Assembly: GCA_007117785.1 (NCBI GenBank)
Contig: SKFV01000390.1
Location: 1-8,170 of the forward strand
DNA length: 8,170 nucleotides
Direction of reading: 5' to 3'
DNA from: Pseudomonas sp.
GTDB lineage: Bacteria > Pseudomonadota > Gammaproteobacteria > Pseudomonadales > Pseudomonadaceae
A program made the position numbers and the translations under genes. The notes under the pieces were generated by a model. It searched no databases and had not been told where the DNA came from. It saw nothing but the letters and a program-made list of their open reading frames with translations. Positions 1 to 6,357 of the stretch are shown one piece after another (position 1 is the stretch's first letter; each line of letters opens with the position of its first letter).

Positions 1-791
1 AGTACGACGGCACCGGGTATCACGGATGGCAGATACAGCCGAACTGCCGCAGCGTGCAGCAGGTGCTGCAGGATGTCCTGAGTACGGTCTGTAATCATCC
101 GGTCGTGCTGCACGGGTCAGGACGCACTGATGCCGGGGTGCATGCCTCGGGTCAGGTGATTCATTTTGACAGTGACGCTCAGCGCGAGCCGTTGAACTGG
201 ATTCACGGTGCCAACGCCAATCTGCCAGCTGATATCAGTCTCAGCTGGGTGAAAAAGGTACCGCAGGATTTTCACGCGCGCTTTTCCGCCAGTGCCCGCC
301 GTTACCGTTATGTCATTTACAATGACCCGATCCGGCCAGCGCACCTTGCTCATGAAGTGACCTGGAATTACCGTCCCCTGGACCTCGAGCGGATGCAGCA
401 CGCTGCGCAGGCGCTGTTGGGTCAGCACGATTTCACGGCCTTTCGAGCAGTGGCTTGCCAGGCCAAATCTCCGATCAAGACCATTCATCACCTCGAGCTG
501 GTGCGCTTTGGCCAGTTCATCGTGCTGGATATTCGCGCCAACGCTTTTCTGCATCATATGGTGCGCAACATCGCCGGCGTACTGATGCAAATCGGATGCG
601 GCGAAAAGCCGGTGGATTGGGCTGCCGAGGTGCTGGCCGGGCAGGATCGTCGAAGTGGCGGGCTGACAGCGCCGGGCTACGGCCTGTATCTGGTTGATGT
701 GACCTACCCGCAGCACTTTGCCTTGCCGGAGCGCTACCTGGGGCCGCACTTTCTCTCCGGGCTGAATGAACGCCTGCCGCGCATCTGTTAA
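1..791 (+). CDS. truA: tRNA pseudouridine(38-40) synthase TruA, 5' end missing
   Basis: TruA isomerises uridines 38, 39 and 40 in the anticodon stem-loop of many tRNAs to pseudouridine, in the cytoplasm. The reading frame is open from base 3, beginning YDGTGYHGWQ, which matches residues about 18-27 of E. coli TruA, so roughly 15-25 N-terminal residues lie outside the window. The GTG at 54 is an internal valine, not the start. The catalytic aspartate is in GRTDAGVHASGQ (Asp codon 129-131). Other family segments follow: NANLPADI, FHARFSASARRYRYVIYN, HDFTAFRA, and NAFLHHMVRNIAGVLM. The C-terminus (ERYLGPHFLSGL) closely resembles Pseudomonas TruA. The stop is TAA at 789-791, with trpF 31 nt downstream, as in Pseudomonas. 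No unusual residue was seen. Identification is firm; only the true start is unknown. Confidence 0.97.
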   Translation, partial: YDGTGYHGWQIQPNCRSVQQVLQDVLSTVCNHPVVLHGSGRTDAGVHASGQVIHFDSDAQREPLNWIHGANANLPADISLSWVKKVPQDFHARFSASARRYRYVIYNDPIRPAHLAHEVTWNYRPLDLERMQHAAQALLGQHDFTAFRAVACQAKSPIKTIHHLELVRFGQFIVLDIRANAFLHHMVRNIAGVLMQIGCGEKPVDWAAEVLAGQDRRSGGLTAPGYGLYLVDVTYPQHFALPERYLGPHFLSGLNERLPRIC

Positions 792-794
792 ACT
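786..794 (+). promoter_or_regulatory. possible extended -10 element before trpF
   Basis: TGTTAAACT at 786-794 overlaps the truA stop codon and fits the extended -10 pattern TGn-TATAAT, with the hexamer matching at 4 of 6 positions. No convincing -35 box lies 16-18 nt upstream (best about 3 of 6). It would start transcription near 800, leaving a short leader before the trpF ATG at 823. It could also be chance sequence at a gene end. No leader peptide rich in Trp codons and no attenuator hairpin is visible in the 31-nt gap. Confidence 0.25.
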
Positions 795-822
795 GCTGTT
801 TTTATCCAGGTAATCTCTGTTT

Positions 823-1440
823 ATGTCGGTGCGAATCAAGATCTGTGGCATTACCCGCGTGGAGGATGGGCTGGCGGCGGCCGAGGCGGGCGTGGATGCC
901 ATCGGCCTGGTGTTCTATGCACCCAGCCCTCGTGCGGTCAGTGCTGCACAGGCGGCGGCCATCGTGCAGGCCTTGCCACCTTTCGTTACCACGGTAGGCC
1001 TGTTCGTCAATGCTGAGGCCGATGAGGTGAAGGCGGTATTGGCCGAGGTGCCGCTGGATCTGTTGCAATTTCACGGCGATGAGCCGGATGCCTACTGCCG
1101 TCAGTTTCAGCGCCCCTACATGAAGGCACTGCGCGTGCGTCCGGGGGATGATCTGAACCAGTTGGCTGCACAGTGGCCCAGTTCTGCAGGTATTTTGCTC
1201 GACAGCTACAAGGCCGGCGTACCCGGCGGTACCGGTGAAACCTTCGATTGGTCTGCGATCCCTGCCGCCCGAGGCTGGGCGCTGGTCCTCGCAGGCGGTC
1301 TGGACACCGCCAATGTTGCCGCAGCAATCTCTGCTACGCGGCCCTGGGCGGTAGACGTCAGTGGTGGGGTAGAAGCGGCCAAGGGCATCAAGGACAGTGA
1401 AAAAATTCAAGCATTTGTTCATGAGGTGAAGCGTGTCTGA
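823..1440 (+). CDS. trpF: phosphoribosylanthranilate isomerase TrpF
   Basis: TrpF converts N-(5-phosphoribosyl)anthranilate to the carboxyphenylamino-deoxyribulose phosphate used by TrpC in tryptophan synthesis. The 205-residue protein has the usual length for a single-domain TIM-barrel enzyme; it is not fused to TrpC as in E. coli. The N-terminal signature KICGITR (6-12) carries the presumed general base Cys8. LLDSYKAGVPGGTG (125-138) carries the presumed general acid Asp127, equivalent to Cys7 and Asp126 of the Thermotoga enzyme. LQFHGDE (81-87), LAGGLDTANV (157-166) and VDVSGGVE (177-184) are the later barrel strands and the phosphate site. The ATG at 823 is preceded by a modest ribosome site (AGG, 808-810). 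The end overlaps trpB by 8 nt, so the two are probably translated in a coupled manner. Nothing atypical was seen. Confidence 0.97.
   Translation: MSVRIKICGITRVEDGLAAAEAGVDAIGLVFYAPSPRAVSAAQAAAIVQALPPFVTTVGLFVNAEADEVKAVLAEVPLDLLQFHGDEPDAYCRQFQRPYMKALRVRPGDDLNQLAAQWPSSAGILLDSYKAGVPGGTGETFDWSAIPAARGWALVLAGGLDTANVAAAISATRPWAVDVSGGVEAAKGIKDSEKIQAFVHEVKRV
1423..1430 (+). promoter_or_regulatory. ribosome binding site fixing the GTG start of trpB
   Basis: GAGGTGAA lies inside the last codons of trpF. Its GAGG core ends 6 nt before the GTG at 1433, which is ideal spacing. It supports GTG 1433 as the trpB start within the overlap with trpF. Confidence 0.75.
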
Positions 1441-2650
1441 TATAACTCCGATCAACTTTGCAGCAGTACCGGATGCGCGTGGTCATTTTGGCCCCTACGG
1501 TGGCCGCTTTGTGTCTGAAACCCTGATGGATGCCATGGAAGAGCTGGAGGCGCTGTACAACAAGTTGTCCGCCGATCCCGACTTTCAGGCCGAATTTGAC
1601 CATGATCTGGCGCACTATGTGGGTCGCCCGTCACCCCTGTATCTGGCCGAGCGCCTGACCGCCAAGGTCGGTGGTGCCCAGATCTGGTTGAAACGTGAAG
1701 ACCTCAACCATACCGGTGCGCACAAGGTGAACAACACCATTGGTCAGGCGTTGCTGGCCAAGCACATGGGCAAGCCGCGGGTGATTGCTGAAACCGGTGC
1801 CGGTCAGCATGGCGTGGCAACGGCTACCGTGGCTGCCCGTCTGGGACTCAAGTGTCAGGTCTATATGGGCGCCGAAGACGTCAAGCGGCAGTCACTCAAC
1901 GTCTACCGCATGAAACTGCTGGGTGCCGAAGTGATTCCGGTCACCTCTGGCTCGAAAACCCTGAAAGATGCCATGAATGAGGCGATGCGCGACTGGGTCA
2001 CCAATATCGACGACACCTTTTACATCATCGGTACCGTGGCCGGGCCGCATCCCTATCCCAAGCTGGTGCGTGACTTCCAGTGCGTGATTGGCCGTGAAGC
2101 CCGCGCCCAGATGCTGGCTCAGGCAGGTTGCCTGCCGGATGCCCTGGTAGCCTGTGTCGGTGGAGGCTCGAATGCCATCGGACTTTTCCACCCCTTTCTC
2201 GACGATGCGGATGTCGCCATGTATGGCGTCGAAGCAGGTGGTTTGGGTATCGCCACCGGGCAGCACGCGGCACCCTTGAGTGCGGGTCGCCCGGGCGTGT
2301 TGCACGGCAATCGTACCTACCTGATGGAAGACGAAAACGGCCAGATCAGCGAAACTCATTCGGTATCCGCGGGGCTGGATTATCCGGGTGTTGGCCCGGA
2401 GCACAGTTGGCTCAAGGACAATGGCCGGGTCAATTATGTCGACGCCACGGATGACGAAGCGCTGAAGGCGTTTCGTGAACTGACCCGGGTCGAAGGCATC
2501 ATGCCGGCACTGGAATCCAGTCATGCGGTTGCTTATGCGATGAAACTGGCCGCTACCATGCGCCCGGATCAGCATATCGTCATTAACTTGTCCGGGCGTG
2601 GTGACAAGGATATCCATACCGTTGCCGGCATTGACGGCATCAGCATCTGA
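1433..2650 (+). CDS. trpB: tryptophan synthase beta subunit TrpB
   Basis: TrpB is the PLP-dependent subunit of the alpha2-beta2 tryptophan synthase and joins indole with serine to make tryptophan. The 405-residue protein (E. coli 397) shows every key residue at a constant offset of +11 from E. coli numbering: Lys98 in HTGAHKVNN (PLP Schiff base), Glu120 in AETGAGQHG (catalytic acid-base), GGGSN 243-247 (PLP phosphate loop), Asp316 in AGLDYPGVGPEH, Glu361 in ALESSHA and Ser388 in LSGRGDKD. It is therefore the TrpB1 type that partners TrpA, not the stand-alone TrpB2. The start is GTG, inside trpF, with a strong ribosome site. trpA follows 10 nt after the stop. In Pseudomonas proper, trpBA lies elsewhere under TrpI control; no trpI gene or intergenic operator space exists here, so expression most likely follows trpF. 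Confidence 0.98.
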   Translation: MSDITPINFAAVPDARGHFGPYGGRFVSETLMDAMEELEALYNKLSADPDFQAEFDHDLAHYVGRPSPLYLAERLTAKVGGAQIWLKREDLNHTGAHKVNNTIGQALLAKHMGKPRVIAETGAGQHGVATATVAARLGLKCQVYMGAEDVKRQSLNVYRMKLLGAEVIPVTSGSKTLKDAMNEAMRDWVTNIDDTFYIIGTVAGPHPYPKLVRDFQCVIGREARAQMLAQAGCLPDALVACVGGGSNAIGLFHPFLDDADVAMYGVEAGGLGIATGQHAAPLSAGRPGVLHGNRTYLMEDENGQISETHSVSAGLDYPGVGPEHSWLKDNGRVNYVDATDDEALKAFRELTRVEGIMPALESSHAVAYAMKLAATMRPDQHIVINLSGRGDKDIHTVAGIDGISI

Positions 2651-2660
2651 AGAGTTGAAC

Positions 2661-3464
2661 ATGAGTCGAATTGAAGCTTGTTTCGCTGCATTGCGTACCC
2701 AGGGTCGCAAGGCCCTGATCCCCTATGTCACTGCCGGTGACCCTGATCCGGCGATGACCCTGCCGCTGATGCATGACATGGTCAGTGCCGGGGCGGATAT
2801 CATCGAGCTGGGGATCCCTTTTTCCGACCCGATGGCGGATGGCCCGGTGATTCAGCAGGCCATGGAGCGTGCGCTTGCGCATCAGGTCAGTCTGACCCAG
2901 GTGCTCGGTATGGTGCGGGAGTTCCGCCGTACCGATGACAATACCCCCGTCGTGCTGATGGGCTATCTGAATCCGGTCGAACGCATGGGTTATGCCGAAT
3001 TTGCCGAGGCAGCAGCGGCGGCTGGCGTAGATGCGGTGCTGACGGTGGATTTGCCGCCGGAAGAAGCCGATGAGGTCGCCACGCTGTTCCGTGCCAAGGG
3101 GCTGGACTGTATTTTTCTCCTCTCGCCAACCACTACATTGGAGCGGGCGCGCAAGATTTGCACCCACGCCAGTGGCTACGTGTACTATGTTTCACTGAAA
3201 GGTGTGACCGGCTCCAGTACCTTGAACGTCAACGAAGTAGCAAACAAGCTCGAACAGCTGCGCACGGTGACCGATTTGCCAATTGGTGTCGGCTTTGGTA
3301 TTCGTGATGGGGCATCGGCAGCGGCTGTCGCTGCGGTTGCCGATGGCGTTGTGGTTGGCTCGGTACTGGTTAACCAGATTGCCGCCAACGAAGAGTCGCC
3401 AGAGCAGGCGCGCGGAGCAATCAGCGCGATTATTGCGGATATGCGCGCGGCTATGGATCGCTGA
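2661..3464 (+). CDS. trpA: tryptophan synthase alpha subunit TrpA
   Basis: TrpA cleaves indole-3-glycerol phosphate to glyceraldehyde 3-phosphate and indole, which passes through the internal tunnel to TrpB. The 267-residue product (E. coli 268) has the catalytic pair at the canonical positions: Glu49 in IIELGIPFSDP and Asp60 in MADGP. Thr183 lies in the mobile loop (KGVTGSS), and the phosphate-binding glycines are in GVGFGIRDG (209-217) and VVGS (231-234). The ATG at 2661 is chosen because MSRIEACFAAL aligns with family N-termini. A GTG at 2598 in the same frame would add 21 residues lying wholly within trpB. The ribosome site (GAAGAG, 2649-2654) is weak, and coupling to trpB translation is likely. 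It ends the trp block; 45 nt separate it from accD. Confidence 0.98.
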   Translation: MSRIEACFAALRTQGRKALIPYVTAGDPDPAMTLPLMHDMVSAGADIIELGIPFSDPMADGPVIQQAMERALAHQVSLTQVLGMVREFRRTDDNTPVVLMGYLNPVERMGYAEFAEAAAAAGVDAVLTVDLPPEEADEVATLFRAKGLDCIFLLSPTTTLERARKICTHASGYVYYVSLKGVTGSSTLNVNEVANKLEQLRTVTDLPIGVGFGIRDGASAAAVAAVADGVVVGSVLVNQIAANEESPEQARGAISAIIADMRAAMDR

Positions 3465-3509
3465 ACGAGCAGTATTTTTTCGGAACCCGGATTACGATAA
3501 GGAATGGCA
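3465..3509 (+). promoter_or_regulatory. trpA-accD gap holding the accD ribosome binding site
   Basis: This is one of the longest gaps inside the trpF-to-dedD run. It holds a T6 tract (3475-3480) without a proper stem before it, so it is not a convincing terminator. AAGGA at 3499-3503 is a good ribosome site. It touches the ATG at 3504 directly but lies 6 nt before the ATG at 3510, which decides the accD start in favour of 3510. No good sigma-70 promoter was seen in the gap. Confidence 0.6.
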
Positions 3510-4412
3510 ATGAGCAACTGGCTGGTGGACAAACTGATTCCCTCGATTGTGCGTTCGGAAGCACAGAAGAGCAGCGTGCCGGAAGGTCTGTGGCGCAAGT
3601 GCCCGTCTTGCGATGCCGTCCTTTATCGCCCCGAGCTGGAAAAGAACCTTGATGTCTGCATGAAGTGCGATCATCACTTGCGCATCAATGCCCGGCGTCG
3701 CCTGGAGCTTTTCCTGGATCCGGAAGGGTGCAAGGAAATCGCCGCAGAACTCGAGCCGACTGACAAGCTGAAGTTCCGCGACACCAAGAAATACAAGGAC
3801 CGTCTCAGTGCAGCCCAGAAAGACACTGGCGAGAAAGATGCGCTGGTGGTTATGCAGGGCGCCCTGAAGGGTATGCCAGTGGTTGCCAGTGCCTTTGAGT
3901 TCAATTTCATGGGCGGCTCCATGGGTAGCGTGGTCGGTGCGCGTTTTGTACGTGGCGCCGAGGCTGCGCTGGAGCAGCGCGTTCCTTACATTTGCTTCTC
4001 CGCTTCCGGTGGCGCGCGTATGCAGGAAGCGCTGTTCTCCTTGATGCAGATGGCCAAAACCAGTGCCGCACTGGCGCGCTTGCGTGAAGAGGGTATTCCC
4101 TACATTTCGGTGATGACCGATCCGGTCTACGGTGGTGTGTCGGCCAGTCTGGCCATGTTGGGTGATCTCAACGTTGCCGAGCCCAATGCCCTGATCGGCT
4201 TTGCCGGTCCTCGGGTTATCGAGCAGACGGTTCGTGAAAAACTGCCACCTGGCTTCCAGCGCAGTGAGTTCCTGCTGGATCATGGCGCGCTGGATCTTAT
4301 TGTCCCGCGATACCAAATGCGTGATCGTCTGGCCAGTGCATTGGCCATGCTGACGGCACAACCGGCCCCGCAAGTGGCAGGCGAAGAACCCGCGGAGAGT
4401 CCTGCACCCTGA
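3510..4412 (+). CDS. accD: acetyl-CoA carboxylase carboxyltransferase subunit beta AccD
   Basis: AccD pairs with AccA to form the carboxyltransferase that moves CO2 from carboxybiotin-BCCP to acetyl-CoA, giving malonyl-CoA for fatty acid synthesis. From ATG 3510 the protein has 300 residues. A four-cysteine zinc ribbon lies near the N-terminus (CPSC at 31-34 and CMKC at 50-53). The crotonase-like carboxyltransferase domain follows, with FNFMGGSMGSVVG (131-143), the oxyanion-hole region SASGGARMQE (164-173), DPVYGGVSAS (204-213) and GFAGPRVIEQTVREKLP (230-246). The tail from about 284 is rich in Pro, Ala and Glu and is probably disordered. In E. coli the AccA-AccD complex is reported to bind its own mRNAs; whether that holds here cannot be seen. 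The stop TGA shares one base with the folC ATG. The ATG at 3504 would only add Met-Ala. Confidence 0.98.
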   Translation: MSNWLVDKLIPSIVRSEAQKSSVPEGLWRKCPSCDAVLYRPELEKNLDVCMKCDHHLRINARRRLELFLDPEGCKEIAAELEPTDKLKFRDTKKYKDRLSAAQKDTGEKDALVVMQGALKGMPVVASAFEFNFMGGSMGSVVGARFVRGAEAALEQRVPYICFSASGGARMQEALFSLMQMAKTSAALARLREEGIPYISVMTDPVYGGVSASLAMLGDLNVAEPNALIGFAGPRVIEQTVREKLPPGFQRSEFLLDHGALDLIVPRYQMRDRLASALAMLTAQPAPQVAGEEPAESPAP

Positions 4413-5701
4413 TGTCATCGCGCACATTGGCGGGCTGGCTTGCTCGGCTGGAGCAGCTGCATCCCAAGGAAATCGACATGGGCCTGCAGCGCGTCAGCCA
4501 GGTCGCCCAGCGAATGGGCGTGCTGAAGCCAGCGCCCCTGGTGATTTCGGTTAGCGGCACCAATGGCAAGGGGTCCACCTGCGCCGCAGTGCATGCCTTG
4601 TTGCAGGCTGCCGGCATGCATGTCGGCTGTTATTCCTCCCCTCATCTGATTGATTACAACGAGCGCGTACGCATCGGCGACCAATTGGCCAGCGACGCGC
4701 AGTTATGTGCCGCCTTTGCGTCCATAGAAGCAGTACGTGGCGATGTTTCCCTGACCTATTTTGAATTCGGTACTCTGGCCGCGCTGCTGTTGTTCCAGCG
4801 CGCTGAAGTGGATGCTGTAGTGCTTGAAGTCGGTCTGGGCGGTCGGCTGGACGCCGTCAATGTGGTTGATGCCGATATTGCCATTGTTACCAGTATTGGT
4901 CTGGATCATCAGCAATATCTTGGCAACACTCGCGATTCGGTCGGCTACGAGAAAGCCGGGATTGCCCGCGCTGATCGGCCCTTGATCTGTGGCGAAATCG
5001 ATTTGCCGCCGCGCTTCGTCAGCACCCTGGCTGACATTGGCCCTCAGGTATACCAGCGTGGCATTGAGCTGGACTGGCAGCCGCTGGCTACAGAGGACGG
5101 TGCCTGGCAGGTTCGAGTCAAGGACCGGAAGGGTGTTGAGCATACCCTGGGGCCCCTGGCTGCCGTGGACTTGCCGCGTGATAACCTGCTGCTGGCTATT
5201 CAGGCCTGTGTGCTGGCGGGCTGTCAGCTCTCCGGTGTGCAGATCAGCCAGACGCTGCAGCAGTTGCGATTGTCCGGACGGATGGACTGGCGCAGCTTGC
5301 AATGGCGTGGCCAGACGCGGCAACTGTGTCTCGATGTCGGGCATAACCCACATGCAGCAAGCTGGCTGGCCAGCACGCTGTCGCGTCGTGATCAACCCAT
5401 ACGGGCCGTCTTTTCCGCACTGGACGACAAGGACCTCAAGGGTATTGTGCAGGCCTTGCGCGGTCGTTTTGTCGATTGGGCTGTTGCACCCTTACCCACG
5501 CCACGCAGCCGCAATGCAGACGAGTTGCAGCAAGTACTGGACGGGCAGGGTGAAACAGCCCATTGTCATGCCAGTGTGGCTGCAGCCATCAGCGCTCAGC
5601 TTGACGCTGACGATGAGAGTGCGATCATGGTTTTTGGCTCATTTTTTACCGTCGCGGCGGCCCTTGAATGGCTTGCCAATGAGGAGTTGAACAATGGATA
5701 G
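4412..5701 (+). CDS. folC: bifunctional dihydrofolate synthase / folylpolyglutamate synthase FolC
   Basis: FolC adds glutamate to dihydropteroate to make dihydrofolate and then extends the glutamate chain of reduced folates, using ATP, in the cytoplasm. The 429-residue protein (E. coli 422) is a Mur-ligase-family enzyme. It has the P-loop GTNGKGST (49-56), SSPHLIDYNERVRI (75-88), YFEFGT (116-121), LEVGLGGRLDAVN (138-150), and DHQQYLGNTRDSVGYEKAGI (165-184), in which Lys181 corresponds to the lysine that is carbamylated in this family. The C-terminal domain has LSGRMDW (287-293), DVGHNPHA (308-315) and VFGSFFTVAAAL (407-418). The ATG shares a base with the accD stop, with only a distant GGAGAG (4394-4399), so translation is probably coupled to accD. 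Its end overlaps the SPOR gene by 8 nt. All motifs are intact. Confidence 0.97.
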   Translation: MSSRTLAGWLARLEQLHPKEIDMGLQRVSQVAQRMGVLKPAPLVISVSGTNGKGSTCAAVHALLQAAGMHVGCYSSPHLIDYNERVRIGDQLASDAQLCAAFASIEAVRGDVSLTYFEFGTLAALLLFQRAEVDAVVLEVGLGGRLDAVNVVDADIAIVTSIGLDHQQYLGNTRDSVGYEKAGIARADRPLICGEIDLPPRFVSTLADIGPQVYQRGIELDWQPLATEDGAWQVRVKDRKGVEHTLGPLAAVDLPRDNLLLAIQACVLAGCQLSGVQISQTLQQLRLSGRMDWRSLQWRGQTRQLCLDVGHNPHAASWLASTLSRRDQPIRAVFSALDDKDLKGIVQALRGRFVDWAVAPLPTPRSRNADELQQVLDGQGETAHCHASVAAAISAQLDADDESAIMVFGSFFTVAAALEWLANEELNNG

Positions 5702-6290
5702 CGGACTCAAACAGCGCGTCATCGGTGCCCTGGTGCTTATAGTGGCGGCGGTTATTTTTCTGCCCATGCTGTTGACCGGGCAGGATGAAACTGTCGAGAT
5801 CGATATCGAGGCGCCTGAACCAGCCGTCATGCCGGCGCCGGAAGTTGCCCCGCCGCCAGAGATCGAACCGCGCGACCCCGAGCCAGTGGCCGGCTTGCCG
5901 CCGCGCGAGGTTGAGCCTGTGCCGCCTACCCCGGCACCAGCGCCTGAACCAGCTCCCGAGCCTGCCGAGCCTGAGCCACCTGCCGAGCCTGTTGTTACAG
6001 CGCCGAGCGAGCCGCCCAGTGCAACGGCGGAAGTAACCGGTGACTGGGTGATTCAACTGGGTAGTTTCTCCAATGCCGATAATGCTCGTGGCTTTGTCAG
6101 CACCCTCAGTGATCAAGGCTACAATGCCTATGCACGTAGCGCCGAAACCGACGGTCGGAGTATTACCCGGGTATTTGTCGGACCGCTGCAAACCCGTGAC
6201 GCGGCGACACGCCTGCGTGATGAGCTCAAGCGTAACCACGACGTAGAAGGTTTTGTCGTTGCGCACGATGAGAACACGCAACGACCTTGA
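5694..6290 (+). CDS. dedD: DedD-like inner-membrane SPOR-domain protein
   Basis: SPOR domains bind glycan strands stripped of stem peptides, which accumulate at the division septum; E. coli DedD, encoded at the same place between folC and cvpA, is a non-essential septal protein. The 198-residue product has a short cytoplasmic start, one transmembrane segment (about 8-27), a long periplasmic linker very rich in Pro, Glu and Ala (about 40-110), and a C-terminal SPOR domain (about 116-191) beginning DWVIQLGSFSNADNA and including RVFVGPLQTRDAA. The N-in, C-out topology is inferred from the charged MDSGLKQR start. The ATG lies inside folC with a good GAGGAG site (5681-5686), 7 nt away. The linker DNA contains a short repeat and is the least constrained part of the gene. 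The name rests on layout and position; sequence similarity to E. coli DedD is limited mainly to the ends. Confidence 0.9.
   Translation: MDSGLKQRVIGALVLIVAAVIFLPMLLTGQDETVEIDIEAPEPAVMPAPEVAPPPEIEPRDPEPVAGLPPREVEPVPPTPAPAPEPAPEPAEPEPPAEPVVTAPSEPPSATAEVTGDWVIQLGSFSNADNARGFVSTLSDQGYNAYARSAETDGRSITRVFVGPLQTRDAATRLRDELKRNHDVEGFVVAHDENTQRP
5961..5996 (+). repeat. imperfect 18-nt tandem repeat in the SPOR linker
   Basis: CCTGCCGAGCCTG occurs at 5961-5973 and again at 5979-5991, giving an 18-nt period in codon register. It encodes PAEPEP followed by PAEPVV (residues 90-101) in the Pro/Glu-rich linker. It looks like a small in-frame duplication or slippage product, which would change linker length without disturbing the domains. 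Confidence 0.6.
6255..6285 (+). terminator. 9-bp inverted repeat at the end of dedD; possible weak terminator or 3' stabiliser
   Basis: GTCGTTGCG (6255-6263) and CGCAACGAC (6277-6285) are perfect reverse complements around a 13-nt loop, ending 3 nt before the dedD stop codon TGA (6288-6290). The stem could gain a few pairs from AAGG (6247-6250) with CCTT across a bulge. No T run follows on either strand, so it is not a standard intrinsic terminator. It lies just upstream of a likely new promoter, where a transcript end would make sense. It could also be chance within coding sequence. Confidence 0.35.
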
Positions 6291-6300
6291 ACATTGTGTT

Positions 6301-6328
6301 TCGACCTCGCCAATGGCTCTGTTAGAAT
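6301..6328 (+). promoter_or_regulatory. probable sigma-70 extended -10 promoter for cvpA-purF
   Basis: TAGAAT (6323-6328, 5 of 6 matches) is preceded by TGT (6320-6322), giving an extended -10 element. TCGACC (6301-6306, 4 of 6 to TTGACA) lies 16 nt upstream. Transcription would start near 6334-6336, leaving a short leader containing AGGGG (6345-6349), 8 nt before the cvpA GTG. The element occupies the only non-coding space between dedD and cvpA. No convincing PurR-type operator was found. Confidence 0.6.
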
Positions 6329-6357
6329 GACGCACTTTTCCAGCAGGGGTTGTAGCC

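Noticed and set aside
793..809. LexA-like CTG...CAG pair between truA and trpF
   Set aside because: The half-sites are spaced at 17 or 14 nt overall rather than 16 and do not match CTGT/ACAG, so this is chance.
117..902. Long minus-strand reading frame (about 260 codons) opposite truA
   Set aside because: It lies in exact codon register with truA. Antisense stops in that register arise only from sense codons TTA, CTA and TCA, which are rare in these genes. Its translation shows no recognisable motif and truA is clearly the real gene.
802..1455. Minus-strand reading frame opposite trpF
   Set aside because: It mirrors trpF in codon register for the same reason and has no family motif.
2598..2660. 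Upstream GTG start for trpA
   Set aside because: It would add 21 residues encoded within trpB with no similarity to TrpA. ATG 2661 places Glu49, Asp60 and Thr183 at canonical positions.
1892..2710. Long minus-strand reading frame opposite trpB
   Set aside because: It is a codon-register mirror of trpB, spanning the trpB-trpA junction, and has no independent evidence.
3471..3490. T6 tract after trpA as a rho-independent terminator
   Set aside because: No stable GC-rich stem precedes the T tract; only a trivial 3-bp pairing is seen nearby, downstream of the tract.
3521..3528. GCTGGTGG octamers matching the E. coli Chi sequence (3521, 3842, 6699, 7973)
   Set aside because: Four on one strand looks enriched, but most come from common Leu-Val codon pairs (CTG GTG) preceded by G. 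Chi function of this octamer is not established outside enteric relatives.
3492..4427. 311-codon minus-strand reading frame opposite accD
   Set aside because: It is a codon-register mirror of accD, whose zinc ribbon and carboxyltransferase motifs are unmistakable.
4610..4627. 18-nt near-palindrome around CATGCATG inside folC
   Set aside because: Eight of nine base pairs match, but it lies in ordinary coding sequence (AGMHVG) with no link to a gene boundary, so I treat it as chance.
4703..5395. Minus-strand reading frame opposite folC
   Set aside because: It is a codon-register mirror of folC with no motif of its own.
6328..6345. Possible PurR operator before cvpA
   Set aside because: ACGCACTTTTCC shares only fragments with the E. 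coli operator ACGCAAACGTTTTCGT and lacks its spacing and dyad symmetry.
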